Part shown: one piece after another, positions 22,880 to 34,669 of the stretch | How positions within the stretch are numbered: the first letter of the stretch is position 1 | How the letters are laid out: every line of letters begins with the position of its first letter | From: Castor canadensis | Taxonomy: Eukaryota > Chordata > Mammalia > Rodentia > Castoridae | Assembly: GCF_047511655.1 (NCBI RefSeq) | Contig: NC_133399.1 | Span: 3,165,333-3,229,332, forward strand | Direction: 5' to 3' | DNA: 64,000 bases | Notes under the pieces: generated by a model | The model's database searches: none | Told to the model about the DNA's origin: nothing | The model's input: only the letters and a program-made list of their open reading frames with translations | Translations under genes and position numbers: made by a program

Positions 22880-23204
22880 ACTTTCCTCCTAGTCCTGTGA
22901 TTTCTCGCCTAGCCTGACCTAGGAACCTAGGATCTCCTCTGAGATCAAAGTCTGTCCCACTGAGAAAATGAACATGAAATTATCTCAGGATATTCCTGGC
23001 CCCATCTCCCAGTGGAAGAAGCAGTGTACATTTTGAAAAGCAGGTTCTACTTAACTACATTGAATATCAATACTGTGCTGGGTATGGACCAGGCAGTAGG
23101 CCTGGACTACTGAGGGCTATGGCTGGAATCTGGCATTTGGTTCTGGCACTATGCCAAGTAGGGGAGCACTTGCCCTATAACTGAGATCTCAGGGGCCCAG
23201 ATAA
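22880..23204 (+). pseudogene. Q-b: truncated Q block
   Basis: It aligns with the upstream half of the Q family ('ccatctcccagtggaag', 'gcaggttctacttaactaca', 'tctggcatttggttctggca'). Homology ends at about 23204, just where the CCAAT boxes and exon should begin. Retrovirus-like sequence follows. The copy therefore lost its promoter core and exon. Confidence 0.55.
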
Positions 23205-23205
23205 T

Positions 23206-25950
23206 TAACTTGGTCTATCCTACCAAAGTAAGGCCACTGCAAGGACTACCCACCACCTCTCAATCTCAGTCAAGGTCCCACAGGAATTGTCCCAGTATTG
23301 GACCTAAAGACCCTTGGAAATTGTCTCAATTTTTGATCCTTAGACCCACTGGAACTCTCTTGATTTCTGACCCTCTGTTTCCAATCCACAAAATGGTTCA
23401 AAATCATCTAAGATCCTGAAGGGCAGTCCATTGGCATGTCTCATTCAAAGCCTTCAGACTCTGGAGTTCACAAAGACCATTAAACCCAAATGGCTAATTT
23501 TATATTATAAGATGATTTGGCCACTATATAAATTAGAGAATAATAACCATTGGCCCAAATGGGCCACTTTCTATTTCAGAATTAATCACAATGTCAGAAT
23601 CTTCAAATGCTATGTGACATGGTCCAAAGTTTCCCCATTAACCAGCTATCAAGCTGGCCAAAATGAATACTAAAAGAACAGAATGGGACACCTCTCAATT
23701 TGTTCCTAAAATTTTTAAAAGAACTGATTATTTTACTCATTGCCACTTAGTTAATTTTTACATGTTCTTGAGCTCTATGCATGCTTTAACATTTATGGCA
23801 TACCTACTTTAAACTTTCCTGCATATGCATGTGTCTGTACATCTTTATGGTGATTCTTATAGGGTTAATGCCAAGAAATGAAACACTCCTCTCTTCTCTA
23901 CCCCTTCTGCTGCTACTTATAAGAAAACCCAGTTTTTCAAAATTTTATGTCAATCAGGCAATATTTTGTGGACAGTAACCTCAATGTATTTCATTTTGTC
24001 ATGAGTGTAATTTACATTCAGTTCTTTCATAGTTAGATCTATTATCAAAAGTGTCTTTAAGTTACTTACAGAAAAACAGTCTAAAATTTTCTCTCTTCAT
24101 GGGACTGCATAGTAAAAACAGAAGGGTAATTGGAAAAATTTTATTCAAATTTAAAATTCTTTTAAAAGTAATTTTAAAGGGGTTGGGGATTTAGCTCAGT
24201 GGAATAGTGCTTGCCTGGCAAGTGCAAGGCCCTGAGTTCGGTCCCCAGCACCAAAAAAAAAAAAAAAAAGTAATTTTAAAAATAAAAGTTGCAAAGTCAA
24301 CAAATCAACAAATAGAAAGGATATAGAAAGATATTCAGCATGTATTTTGGGGAAAAAGTTGAAGGGAAAAAGAAAGCAAAATTAACTGTAATCTTAGAGT
24401 TGCCTGAAAGGTTTTCCAGGGACATTTAAACTAAACTTGATTCTGTAGGTCCATAAACTAACAAGGCTATCATATTATTCTGCCCTGAGTAAGATCTGTA
24501 GAAACAGTTGTATGGGAAGGTGTTATCAATGTAAATACTCATGTTTTCTGTTAATCTTGTGAAGCTTTAAAGCACTAATAAATCAGAGTTCATTTAAGTA
24601 TTTTCTCATGTGAAGTTCTCTTAAATGACCACCTATATCTGTGTTCTGTGTCTAGACTTTATCTAAATATTGTACAGACATTTGCCACGTTAAAAGTGTC
24701 AGTTTATCTAAAAGGACTAGCTAACACTCTCTTTTATCCAAAAGTGTTACACCTAAATTTAGGCACATAAAATGGTTATTGAAACTTTTTATAGTCGTGC
24801 TGTTTGTAATCAGTAACACTCAGAAAAGTTCTGACATTTGGGCAATCCTGCTCTTTAAAGACTGGCTTATATTTGTCTTAGCCTATGAAGCATTAATTTG
24901 TACGTGTGTATTACAAAATAAGGCTATTTGACATCATGTGCATTGTCCCCCTAAGTTGTAAGAGATCCAAAGTTAATGATGGTAGACTTTTTCAAGCTTG
25001 TGTCCATGTTTTTCTGATTGTAACAAGGAACACGTAGTGGTGCTGTTTCAATGTTGTCAGTCATAATTATTTTCCTAAAAATGCTGTCTGCAGTGGAAAT
25101 AACTAAATGTTCTCACAATTGCCAAACTACTTTTCAGTACTTTAACCTAGTTGTTCTAAGTCTTCTCATTGACAGTTTAGTCCATCTTTGGAGCATTTAC
25201 AATCAAACACCAAAAAGGATTCTACCTAGTACCTCTTTTTCAGTGGACTTAGCTGACTCCTTAGGCAGAACACCCTCCAGATAACAACTCTGACCCTCTC
25301 CCAAGACAGGGGCTGAGATGGTGACCAAACATGTCATACTATGGTTGGAACCCTATGCTATTCATGCCACAGTTCTTTTGTCTACTTAAACCTATTTGTA
25401 TCAAATTCCCTTGGATTTTCCTTCTCATGCTGATTGCCATTGGCTTATGTGCATTTAACTGCATGTCTCATTTTATCTCCCAAAGCCTATATTCCTTCAC
25501 ACAGGTTGCCACCCAAAACCTTGTACAAATTATGCTGTTTTTATGTCAATGCTGCTTTACCTCATCCAGACCATGATTGTTCATGATGACACTAAGAGAT
25601 TTCCGGAACATGCTGCCAATCTCCAACAACAAACAATGGACAGCTGGAAACCCTGATCTTCCTGGGCTAAGTGGATGCCATGAGTCCTTCCTCTGCTGGA
25701 TCCCCTTATACCCATTGTGATCTTGCTTTCTTCAAACACTTTCTCACTTTGTTTCCTGAGGCTCCAGGCTTTTGTCCACAATAAACCTCATGCTGGCATT
25801 AGTAGTGACTCCCCACCTATTCATTCTATGTCATTCTTTCATTTCTACCACATCCATTTTCCAGTTTTCTACCATTGTTTTCTGTATGTATTCGATGTTC
25901 AAATCTTCTATCTTTTCTCCTGATTAGAGAACTCTGGTTAACACACACTC
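23206..25950 (+). mobile_element. Decayed class I-like endogenous retrovirus, internal deletions
   Basis: Two translated patches support this. At 23431-23673 the frame has 'ASP-free' gag-matrix-like spacing of W-P...YKL...HWP and a trailing W-S-K-V-S, as in class I ERV gag. At 25331-25576 there is a hydrophobic span followed by a Cys-rich, polar tail like the end of a retroviral Env transmembrane subunit. A 3' LTR-like stretch follows (25600-25950), with AATAAA at 25780-25785. No 5' LTR, protease, polymerase or complete env is present, and frames are broken throughout. An ID element was inserted in the middle. It is far from functional. Confidence 0.45.
24179..24265 (+). mobile_element. ID SINE (tRNA-Ala derived)
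   Basis: 'ggggttggggatttagctca' through 'gagttcggtccccagcacc' and a pure A tail. A/B-box positions are present. Perfect 15-base target duplications 'aaaagtaattttaaa' lie at 24164-24178 and 24266-24280. The body differs from the 46452 copy at a few positions ('ggaatagtgc' against 'ggaagagcgc'). Confidence 0.95.
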
Positions 25951-27761
25951 TTGAGTATTGTTTCAAGGTGACTCCTTTCTCTATTCTCTACTGTCTCTAA
26001 AAGATGTTTGTGTTATGATGCCCTTTTCTGGCTAGCCTTTGATCTGTGATTCTTCAATCCCCACCCTGCCTATCCCAGTCTAACTCCTGTCATTACAGGA
26101 ACATCACAACATGTGGTTCTTTGAATCTAGTGTTGTGGTAGTGATATTACAGTACATTTGCCACTTCCCCTTGAAGTTTTGGTTGTAGAAATTTCCACAG
26201 TGATCACTTGGGTATTAGGTTTTTCTCTAAGACAGTACTTGGGCAAAAATTTAAAATTTCAAAATGGATTACTGCCCCCCCCCACCACCAAACAACCAGT
26301 ATCAAAAGTTGGAAGGATTTTTCTGAGTGTCATTGGGACATCCTGGCAGGGATTTTGTAGGTGAAACTCACAAATTTGGAGATGCTGCTAAAGACAGTGT
26401 CATAGAGATTTTGGCTTTCAAACTTAACTACTCTCTGCCTTCAGCGTTTTTTCACTGACACTTTAGTTTTCTGACCTTTGTTCTTAGGGATTTCTGGTGA
26501 AGGAAGTTAATGCTTCTCTGGAGTGCCCATTTTGCATTCAGTTCAGATACAACACATTGTCCATTCATCTTAATTCTTTGAGTCTGGAAGTGTTGATTTT
26601 AAGTTTCTTATCTTTTTTATTCTCTCTTTGGGGATGTCTCCCTCTATGTCCTTCTATGCAGAAATCTGAAGAAGTATGTGACTCAATTTTGGTCATGATG
26701 AACATGTATTCCCCTCACTGCTCCTTCCCTTCATGAACAAATTGGAGAGCAGCCTATTAAAGGCTCTTAGCAACCCAAAGAGTCATCCTCACCACACCTC
26801 TGCCTCCGGGAGTAAATTCTCATCATAGTCCCCCATTAACCTCAGTATAGCTCCCTGGGCAGTTTGTTTTCCTTGCTGCCTTAAGATAATTGCTATCTTC
26901 ATGAGTGGCCTAAACAGGTATCTATGAACACTCAGTTATGTAAAGAATATGCCTTTTAGTGTCCTTTTCATTTTTTATTGCTGTATTGGTATCAGGATAC
27001 CTTGGGTGTGAATGATATTCAGAGAACAAATGCAAGCTATGTCAATGTTAGATGTCTTGTTTCAATGTGCACAATTATTCTCTCACATTAATCAAATCTG
27101 AAGAGAAGGAAGAAGTATGAGTTAAACAAACTTAAGTTGAAAACATTTCTCTGTTCCTCCTGAATAAAAGGAAACGTAATTTATTCCTATGTCACCAAAT
27201 TTATACCCAACTCCATTATGATACAACCATTTTTTCGAAGTTAATAATTTCATGTAATAGCACAAGTTTCTCCTTATTTCCTCTTTATACACTCTTTGTA
27301 AGAGAATGGGAAAGCCATTACTAAAATAATATGTGCAAAAACCTCTTAATCCCATACTAAAAATTTATTGGAGAACCCAGGTAAAAATGTAACAACTCAG
27401 TTACAGACTAAAAATGAGAGTGGTCTCTCCTTGTATTTCATTGGATAGCAAAATGTATGAAATCATAACTGCTGTGGTGAGACCATCTTGGGTAAGAAGT
27501 AGGAAGTATTTGATGAGGACCAATCAAGGATTTAGGAAACCTGATAGCTGAGAAATACTGCCTGTCTGTTGAGAAGGAATCACATCCTAGACTAGACAGG
27601 TAATACTAACAAATGCCTGTGACAAACAGTGTGGTTTTACTGACCTGATTCCCCAGGAGCCCACCAAAACCAACAGCCTTAGTCTGACTATCCTGAGTGA
27701 AAATCTCCCCCCAACCCAGGATCTAATTCAAATTGATAACATGAGGAAATTTTATGAGAGG
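25951..27761. other. Mostly unique sequence, nothing recognised
   Basis: No second copy in the window and no supported gene. A poly-C run lies at about 26274-26283. The antisense 77-aa frame at 27122-27355 and plus frames near 26158 and 26497 have no recognisable motif and no paralogue to test them against. Short LTR-like stretches may be present near 26.5-26.9 kb, but I could not place ends. Confidence 0.35.
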
Positions 27762-27940
27762 TTTTTTGGCATAATGGGATTCGAACTCTGGGCCCCATGC
27801 TTAGGAAGGTGCCCTTCAAGTTGAGCCAATCCACCAGCCCTGTTTCGTGTTTGTTTTCATGATGGGGGTCTCATGAACTAATTGTCCGGGCTGGCTTCAA
27901 ACTGCAATCATGCTAATCTCTGCCTCCTCAGTAACAATAT
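27762..27940 (-). mobile_element. Composite SINE, reverse orientation
   Basis: 'ggcataatgggattcgaact' then 'caatccaccagccctg', then the reversed head 'gtccgggctggcttcaaact'. Nearly full length. Confidence 0.8.
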
Positions 27941-28329
27941 GTAACTGGAAAAAAGGTATTTTGGACTGAAATGCATGTAGACAACCCATGAAGTGACAGA
28001 GATGTTAGACTGAAAGCAGTATGGGGATGGCTCAATACATTAGCACAACCTTTATTGGGAGAGGAATTCCTTGGAAGCAGTCCCACAGCTGCTTGTTGAC
28101 TAGGGATAGATACAGAAATTTAGTGGTACAAGTCCAAGGAAGAAGGGAGTCCCAGGGAGAACTCCCAGGAAAGTCACTGGACAGGAATATCCTCCATCAG
28201 CCCTCTGACATGCCCAATATAATGGGGTCTTTCTATGAGGCAGGGTGGGAAATTTCTCGTAAATGGCTAAAAGGGAATGTTTGTTTTACTTTAGTGCCAG
28301 GTGTAGAGTTTTCAGTAAGCCACCTATTA

Positions 28330-28706
28330 TGACAAGGGTTCACTCCTCATGTGGCTGCTCAATATTCACTCTAACAATTAGGATTACAGGCTTGAGCCAC
28401 CAGCATCTAGTTCACACTATGACAGTTAATGACACATCAACCAGTTTTCCAGGAATGATCCATCCCCATCTGTACAGACCATGATAAAACCTTGAGTTCT
28501 CAGGACCCCCAGTGCAATATTCCTGAGTCTTCCCACCTCCTGCTAGAGGGTACACTTTTGATTTTCTTTTGCTTTGCTTCAAATAAATAAACCTGCCCAA
28601 CTCTCAGAGCAGTATGACTACTCTGTGTTCAGTTGCCCACTGCTTCCAAAGTTACGTCTTGCTCATCCTATTTTCATTTCTTGGTGAATTCTTTTACCAA
28701 GACATG
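28330..28706 (+). mobile_element. Possible LTR with poly(A) signal
   Basis: A pyrimidine-rich stretch leads to overlapping AATAAA at 28582-28591. A U5-like region ending '...ttttaccaagaca' follows, and then 'tggcaccagaaatcccc' in the place of a primer-binding site. The left boundary is unclear, and a reversed SINE-head scrap (28375-28410) lies near it. No gag-like frame follows. An alternative is a chance AATAAA in unrelated sequence. Confidence 0.3.
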
Positions 28707-28809
28707 GCACCAGAAATCCCCTTCACTCTTTTTATATGCCCTTTATCTTGTGTAGAAGTGTGTCCACATGTGCTGTTTGCTGATGACGTTCCTCCATATT
28801 TCTGTTAGC

Positions 28810-29199
28810 ATTTTGTTTAAGCAGGTTGCTTAACACAATAATTTGGCTACCTTTTCCTTCCTATTTGTAGTGTATGCCTGTCAACGAGACGGTGTGGTTT
28901 GTGTGCATAACTGATTGTTGTTTAATCTGAGTTGTCCTTGTTCTCAGAACAGGTAAGGCATAACCAAGCTCTTCACCTGCTTGTACTAGCTTGAAGCACA
29001 TAGAAATATTTGGTCATGGGGAGATGCAATGACAAGCAGTTTAATATCAAAATTCATTAATCACTGCTCCTACACAAAAGAAGATGACTATATATTTGTT
29101 GGTGGGTAGTTGGTGTAAATGACATAATAGCCCTAATGGACTTAGTGAGTCGAATAAAATAATTTGGTAAATTCATATGAAAGATAAAGCTGTTTTTTT
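28810..29199. other. Spacer, start of the 29.05/56.5 kb duplicon
   Basis: The first 240 bases are unique in the window. From about 29050 the sequence aligns with 56590 onward. No gene. Confidence 0.4.
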
Positions 29200-29417
29200 C
29201 TGGTTTTTGTTTTTTGGTGCTACTAGGATTTGAACACAGGACTTCCCTTGTAAAGAAAGGAGCTCTACCACTTGTGGCATATTTCAAGCATATTTGTCTC
29301 TGTCTTTTTAGATAGGGTCTCCAGAACTATTTGCACAAGGTGGCCTTAACCATGTTCCTCCTCTCCTCAGCCTACAAGTAGCTAGGATGACAGGTGTGAG
29401 CCACCAGGATCCAACAT
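29200..29417 (-). mobile_element. Composite SINE, reverse orientation, shared with 56.74 kb
   Basis: 'gctactaggatttgaacaca' at the left and 'ctaggatgacaggtgtgagc' at the right. The copy at 56735-56947 has the same breakpoints. Confidence 0.75.
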
Positions 29418-29611
29418 ATTTTTCCTTCTGTATTGAGCATTATACCGATCTTTTAAATTGGAAGTTGAAATAACCATTGTTGGAAGGATATTTAATTTAC
29501 TGATTAGCTGGTTTACAGTAGGAACAATAACATTAGGAAGAAATCAATACAAATAATAAAGGTGTCCTGTTCTTTTTGTAGGGTTAATTAAAAGTGGAAT
29601 TCCTTTAGTTC

Positions 29612-29712
29612 ATTTCTTTTTTGTTTGTTTCATTTTGTTTAGTTTCTAGTGGTGGGAATGGAACCTATGGCCTTGCTCATGCTAGGCAGTTGACCTACTA
29701 CCAAGCTATTTA
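29612..29712 (-). mobile_element. SINE, reversed tRNA-like body, shared with 57.14 kb
   Basis: 'ggtgggaatggaacctatgg' and 'catgctaggcagttgaccta' identify it. The left side is a T-rich tail. Confidence 0.55.
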
Positions 29713-29814
29713 TTTCTTTTCTCAAGGATTCATCTATTTTCATGTTTCAGTGTTTTTGATGAAGGACAAATAGTCCATGAGAACCCATCTCCAAAATTAA
29801 CCAGAACAAAAAGA

Positions 29815-29897
29815 CTGAAGGTGTGGCTTAAGTGGCAGAGAATTTACTTTGCAAACATAAAGACCTCATTTTAAAGCTCTGTACCACCAAAATTCAG
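29815..29897 (+). mobile_element. SINE, tRNA-like body, shared with 57.34 kb
   Basis: 'ggtgtggcttaagtggcaga' through 'taaagctctgtaccaccaaa'. It is fused to a 81-aa frame (29832-30077) that is not open in the paralogue and is not coding. Confidence 0.55.
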
Positions 29898-30769
29898 AAA
29901 AATGAAGAAAATGATGATAGACAACTACTGAACATGCTCATCAGCCAACTGGATGAAATTGTTACAGAATTCATTATTGAACACCTGAAAAAAACATTTC
30001 TTATGAACGTAATGAATACTCCCCAAGATTCAACATTCCATGCTATCATATGCATTTTAAACAATGCAAATATATAGAACTCAACAAAGTTGTATTCCCT
30101 GAACAGGAGAGTTGCTCTTGTGAAGCTGCATAGTACTTGAAATCGGGTGAGCCACAAGTAAATGCTGGAGGGTGTTCTCTCCTTTCTGAAGGTATAACTG
30201 TGGTTATCAGGGACCATTTTCTGTACAGAATTTTGATTTTAACATGCATAGTTATTCTAGATTCACACTTCTCTATGAATACATGAAGAAAATCTGTGAA
30301 GACCAGATTCCAAACCACATTTTGGTAGTCTCCTAGAAAGCAGGTTTTTGCATTTAGCAGTTTCTTTTGATAAGAACCTTAAAGTGACTGAATTGAGATA
30401 GTTTGTGTGAGGAATATAAGGTGTTCAAATCTAGAGTTTTGTCACTACAATATGGGCTTCTGGTATTATATCCTCAGGTTTCTCTGATCATCGGTAGTAA
30501 CTTATGCCTTGCACAGCTCCTTTTAAGTATTAAGTGTGCTCTTCACCCTTGGAGCTGTGTAGAAGCATGGGAATCTGGGTTTCCCTTGTGACCTTGTGCA
30601 ATGAAGCCTCCTCAGACGTAGTTAAAAAGTGTTGCTTTTCATTGTGCTTGATTCCTTTGTATACTTTGTTTCCACATAACTTCTTTCTCTGTATATTAAA
30701 TAATGTAAATCTGTTGCTGGTTCATTTTCATTCTCATGGCTGAGAACAAACCAATAAATAAATAAAAGT

Positions 30770-31930
30770 CTGAGAAAGCATTGACCCTCAGCCTCCTTCC
30801 CAATTCCTGATTGTGTATATGAGTCCTCCATCCACGTGCAGTATCCTTCCCTGCCATTCTTACCTCTCCTTCTCTGATGTCCTGATATCTCCTTGGGACT
30901 CTGTACATGCAATTCCCTTCATACACGTGTCCCATTTTCAGGAGGAATAAGCATGAAGGGCACCGATGCATAATACAAAGAAGGTGCCTATTCTGGGGGG
31001 TCATGACAACTTTCTAGAAATGAGGAAGCCTGAGCATTGGCTGTTGGAGGTTACTATCCTATAGATCAACACAGCCAAGAATAGCATACTGATCCTGTCA
31101 CTAGTGCCTTGAGGTTCTTGCCCTAAATCATTAGCCAATCAGACAGACTGCTTCTACCATGTGTGTACCATTAGTGAGCACCAGTGTGAATGTTCCATGA
31201 TGCACAATGGGGCATTAAGCTATGTGCCATGTTGCCCAGTGTCCACTGATGAGAGTCTTCTCAGAACCATCAGTTTGGCAGCTGAGTGATTGACACTGAG
31301 TGCAAAACCTTAAAGGACACCTGATTGCAACAGCAGCTGTAAATGGTGAAAGTATGACCAGGCTCTGCGTTTGGGCACAGAGTGCGACAGTCATGTTCTC
31401 TGTGTATGGGTGGATCCCACTTTTGATGCCACTCTTTGGCCCTGGAAGTCTGCAGGGTGGGGCCAGGGAGGGAGTCATGGTTTCTCTGTACTCTGGACTA
31501 TCCCTGTGAGGTGATTCATCCTAGCCCACAGTCCTGACAGGAGAAGTCCACACCATACATGAGGCTCCAAGTCTGTGTGGTATTGACAGGGTATTCATTG
31601 GACATTCTGGGCTTGTTTGTGACATTTGTCTGGGAAAGGAGCATTCCAATATAGTGTATACTCTGTGCTCTTTCTCTAAAGAGAGTTTCTGTGTTTCTTA
31701 CAAGAGTTCCAGTTTCAGGGTAAACAAGAATTAAATCCAGAAACTGTCCTCTGAGGCCCAGTATTCTTAGTGCTGCCACTAATCCCTGAATGTGTATCCC
31801 CTACATTGCTAGAACCAGTGGAAATTAGCATATATTGTTGCCCTTGCAGTGGAGGGGTAACTTGGTCACCTTTCTCACATACCTGGTACTTTCCTCAGAC
31901 AGTTTCTCATTTTATAATGACATCATGACC
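30770..31930 (+). pseudogene. P4: promoter and first-exon block
   Basis: Aligned with P2 at 8190-9400. It has 'ttttcaggaggaataagcat', a CCAAT box at 31135-31139, a YY1-like 'gccatgttg' near 31226 and an exon ending at ATG 31343-31345 with a GTGAAA donor. The second CCAAT box of P2 is 'ccatt' here. CpG is largely lost. Exon and donor could still work, but the promoter looks weakened. Confidence 0.45.
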
Positions 31931-32069
31931 AATGCAGGACATGATTTTAGGTTTTGTATTAAGTGGAGGTTTTCCCCAAAAGTAAGGTGTGCAGGAACCC
32001 CAGTTTTTACACAGAAAAGCTTTGCTTTTAAAGAGCAGAGAAAACAACAGTCCAAAGAAATTAGGAGAG

Positions 32070-32155
32070 CTTGTGGAGTGGCTTAAGTGGTAGAGTGCCA
32101 GCTTAGCAAGTGTGAGACCTTGACTTCTAGCCACAGTACCAACCCCTCTAAAAAA
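32070..32155 (+). mobile_element. SINE, tRNA-like body, shared with 59.56 kb
   Basis: 'ttgtggagtggcttaagtgg' through 'cagtaccaacccctc' and a short A tail. The copy at 59560-59650 has a better B box ('gagttcaaccccaag'). Confidence 0.7.
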
Positions 32156-32329
32156 ATCTGCTTGCTTTAGAGTTGCTTTGTTTTGCTCGGATTCATTCAG
32201 GTAACCATTACTGAAGCAAAATCATGAGCCTTTGGGAAGATATGGGAGCATGTCAGAAGTTGTAAAGGGTGGATGGAACATACAATTCTAATAGGAAGAG
32301 TGTTTGCTGTGGTGTACATAGTGCTCTTT

Positions 32330-33480
32330 CTATGCGATCAGGTGGTATATCCTTAGACACTGATTGTGAAATTCCTTCTACAGACTGCTAGCCCAGTTTC
32401 AAAGTGGAAGAAGCAGTTTCTATCCTGAAAATTCAGGAGAAAGTTCTGCTTAAGTGTAATGAATCCCCAGGCTGACCTGTGTAGGGACCAGTAACAAAGC
32501 CTAGCCTGACAAGGCCTATAACTGGAAACAGGTGTTTGGTCCTGGCACTTTGCCTGTAAAAGGATCCCTTCTCCCCTTAGTGGTCCTGGATCAGAACTGA
32601 AGGAGAAGTGCTGCAAGAAGCAAAATATAAGGAAACACCAGTCAGAGGCCACCAGGAAGAGGCCCCAGAGCTTAACACAAAATGCATTTGCTGATGCCAC
32701 ATTTTCTGGATTGCTCTGTGCTTCTGAGATCCATCTCTTGGCTCAGTTTCTCACTGTGCATTGCTTTTGCACTGGTGATGTGGAAGAACCAGTCAACACA
32801 GAAGCAGGGAAGGGTGAGTCTCTGACCTGCATCCCACACTGGGCAGGATCACATGGTTGACACTGGCCTTAGTGGCTGGGTTGGGACTGGGTGTCTCCAT
32901 CACAGCCCTGAAACTTGTAGACCAAATCACTGCTGGTGCCATTTGTCACTTTGTCTTCTCTTTTCTAGGTTTGGGGCTGGGTGGATAGGTTGAACCCTAT
33001 CGTTCTGTAAGCCACCTACCTGTGATGTGTCCCAGACCCAGAACACTCTCAGGGAGCTCTGCATTAGAGCTCATGCCTCTCCAGACTGTGGAGGTGACAG
33101 AGGTCATGGGTTCCTGTGCAGCATTATCTGTGGTCCTTGGATTCCCTGCTCCTGCCAATCTCTTGCTATATCTGATTGATCTGATAATACAAATGTTTAA
33201 AAACTTGAGTAGTGTAAATGTTTCAAGCCTCAAATCCAGGGTCAGTCCCACAACCAAGTACTTTTTATGGCTGTAATAAATCCCTAAATTTACAGTTATC
33301 CCTGCCTTGCCCAACTCACTGAAAAGGGATTGCATATGTATTTGGTGTTCAAGGTGAAGAATAGATTTGGGGATGTTTTTAGGGTTTGAGATTATTGCCA
33401 GCTCTGATATAATTGATATTGACCTTGGCTTAAGTCTAGAAAGTATTTTCACAAATTAAATGCAGATTGAGGTAGCACAT
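32330..33480 (+). pseudogene. Q-c: first-exon block with start codon changed to AGG
   Basis: The upstream motif set of the Q family is complete. At the exon end the sequence reads 'gcagggaAGGgtgagtc', so the expected ATG is AGG (32811-32813). The donor GTGAGT is intact and is the strongest in the family. A first exon could still be spliced here, but without its start codon. The 151-aa antisense frame at 32997-33452 lies across the intron side of the block, is not kept at 60.5-60.9 kb and is discounted. Confidence 0.5.
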
Positions 33481-33664
33481 GAAAATAGTGAAAGTAGATC
33501 ACAGTGTTTGCATAAAGCCAACTGCAAGACTGTTGGAATTAAAGAACCTCCAGTGCTGAAAACACACACAAATTTGTCTTCATCAAGAGGGTGCAACCAT
33601 GTGCTCACTCTGGCTAAGCAAACACGAAATCACAAAATGGCCAAACATTGTTCCTCCTTATATG
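33481..33664. other. Junction between Q-c and duplicon B
   Basis: Q homology fades at about 33480, and P-tail homology starts near 33665. The 180 bases between resemble neither and mark the join of two duplication events. Confidence 0.4.
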
Positions 33665-34218
33665 TCTGAAGCAGTTGGGAATTCTCCTGAGTGATTATGG
33701 AGTTTGGGCTGGGACAAGGCTCCTGTGCTGTGTACCCATAATTCCTTACTGGGACCTGGCTTCCAGTTGTGTCCATGGGGTTCAAGGGAAGCATGAAGTA
33801 AACTCTATGCCCTGTTCCTTCAGTCCAGTGATTCTCAGTGCTACCAATAAGTCCCTAAATTTCCATGAGTCCTGCACATTGCCAGATTCATTGGAAATGG
33901 GAAATCACAAGTGCACGTGGTGGCTTCTGAGTAGAGGGGACACTTTTTGCACTTCCTGACTTAACTATTAATTTTCCACAGGTTGTTTCCAGAATATTGT
34001 TTTATAATGAAATGCTGATTAACTTAGACCATGACTTTAAGAGAATTATTCTAGGGGGAAAGCCCCAAAAGTAAGGTATGCAGGCATCTCAAGGCAGAAA
34101 GGCTATTTGCTCTCAAAGAGAGGAGAAAACAGCAGAAGAAATAAATTGGGAGTGTACAGACATGAAGATTGGTAAGATAAGTTTTTTCCTATGATCATCT
34201 TGGTCTTGTGTCTTTGTT

Positions 34219-34434
34219 ACTTATTTTATTTTGGGGGACTTAGGTTTAAAATCATAGTTTTGCATTTACAGAGCAGCACTCAACCACTTGAACCATATCC
34301 CCAGTCTGTTTTTCTGTGGTTAATTTGGAAATGGGGTCTGGTAAACAGTTTTTCTAAGCTAATTTTGAATGTCTTTCTGATGTCAGTCTCCCCAGTACCT
34401 AGGTTTACTGGGAGGAGCAACCAGTGCTAGAATC
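34219..34434 (-). mobile_element. Composite SINE, reverse orientation, B copy of 9629
   Basis: 'tttacagagcagcactcaac' and 'ggaaatggggtctggtaaac' occupy the same places as in A. Confidence 0.6.
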
Positions 34435-34442
34435 TTTGTGGT

Positions 34443-34669
34443 CTTTTTATGTTTTCATTTTTCACTGACTGGGATTTGAACTCAGGTCTTCATGCTTACT
34501 TGGCATGTGCTCTCAGAACTTGAGTGATTGCACTAGCTCTTTTTTGTGATGGGTTTTTTTCAAGGTAGAGTCTCAAGAAATTTTTTCTAGCACCAGCTTT
34601 GAACCAAGACAAACCAGATGTCTGTCCCCTGAGCAACTAGGATTACAGGCATGAACCATAGGGACCTGG
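34443..34669 (-). mobile_element. Composite SINE, reverse orientation, B copy of 9847
   Basis: 'gactgggatttgaactcagg' on the left and 'ctaggattacaggcatgaac' on the right. The internal T run is much shorter than in A. Confidence 0.85.

Larger units (their letters stand above)
29050..33500 (+). repeat. Duplicon F, paired with 56.54-60.96 kb
   Basis: The segment is collinear with 56540-60960 over more than 4 kb. The shared order is a reversed composite SINE, a reversed SINE body, a plus SINE body, a spacer, P block, plus SINE body and Q block. All four SINEs are at matching positions, so they predate the duplication. No open frame is conserved across the two copies. Confidence 0.75.

Noticed and set aside
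24179-24265. Possible tRNA-Ala gene
   Set aside because: The A tail, the target duplications and the 'ggggttgggg' start show it is an ID SINE, not a tRNA gene.
29832-30077. 81-aa plus frame with charged residues that looked protein-like
   Set aside because: It begins in a SINE body and is closed by stops and shifts in the G copy near 57.4 kb.
32997-33452. Longest open frame in the window, 151 aa, minus strand
   Set aside because: It runs antisense through the Q-c block, has no recognised motif, and is broken in the paralogous Q blocks at 53 kb and 60.5-60.9 kb.
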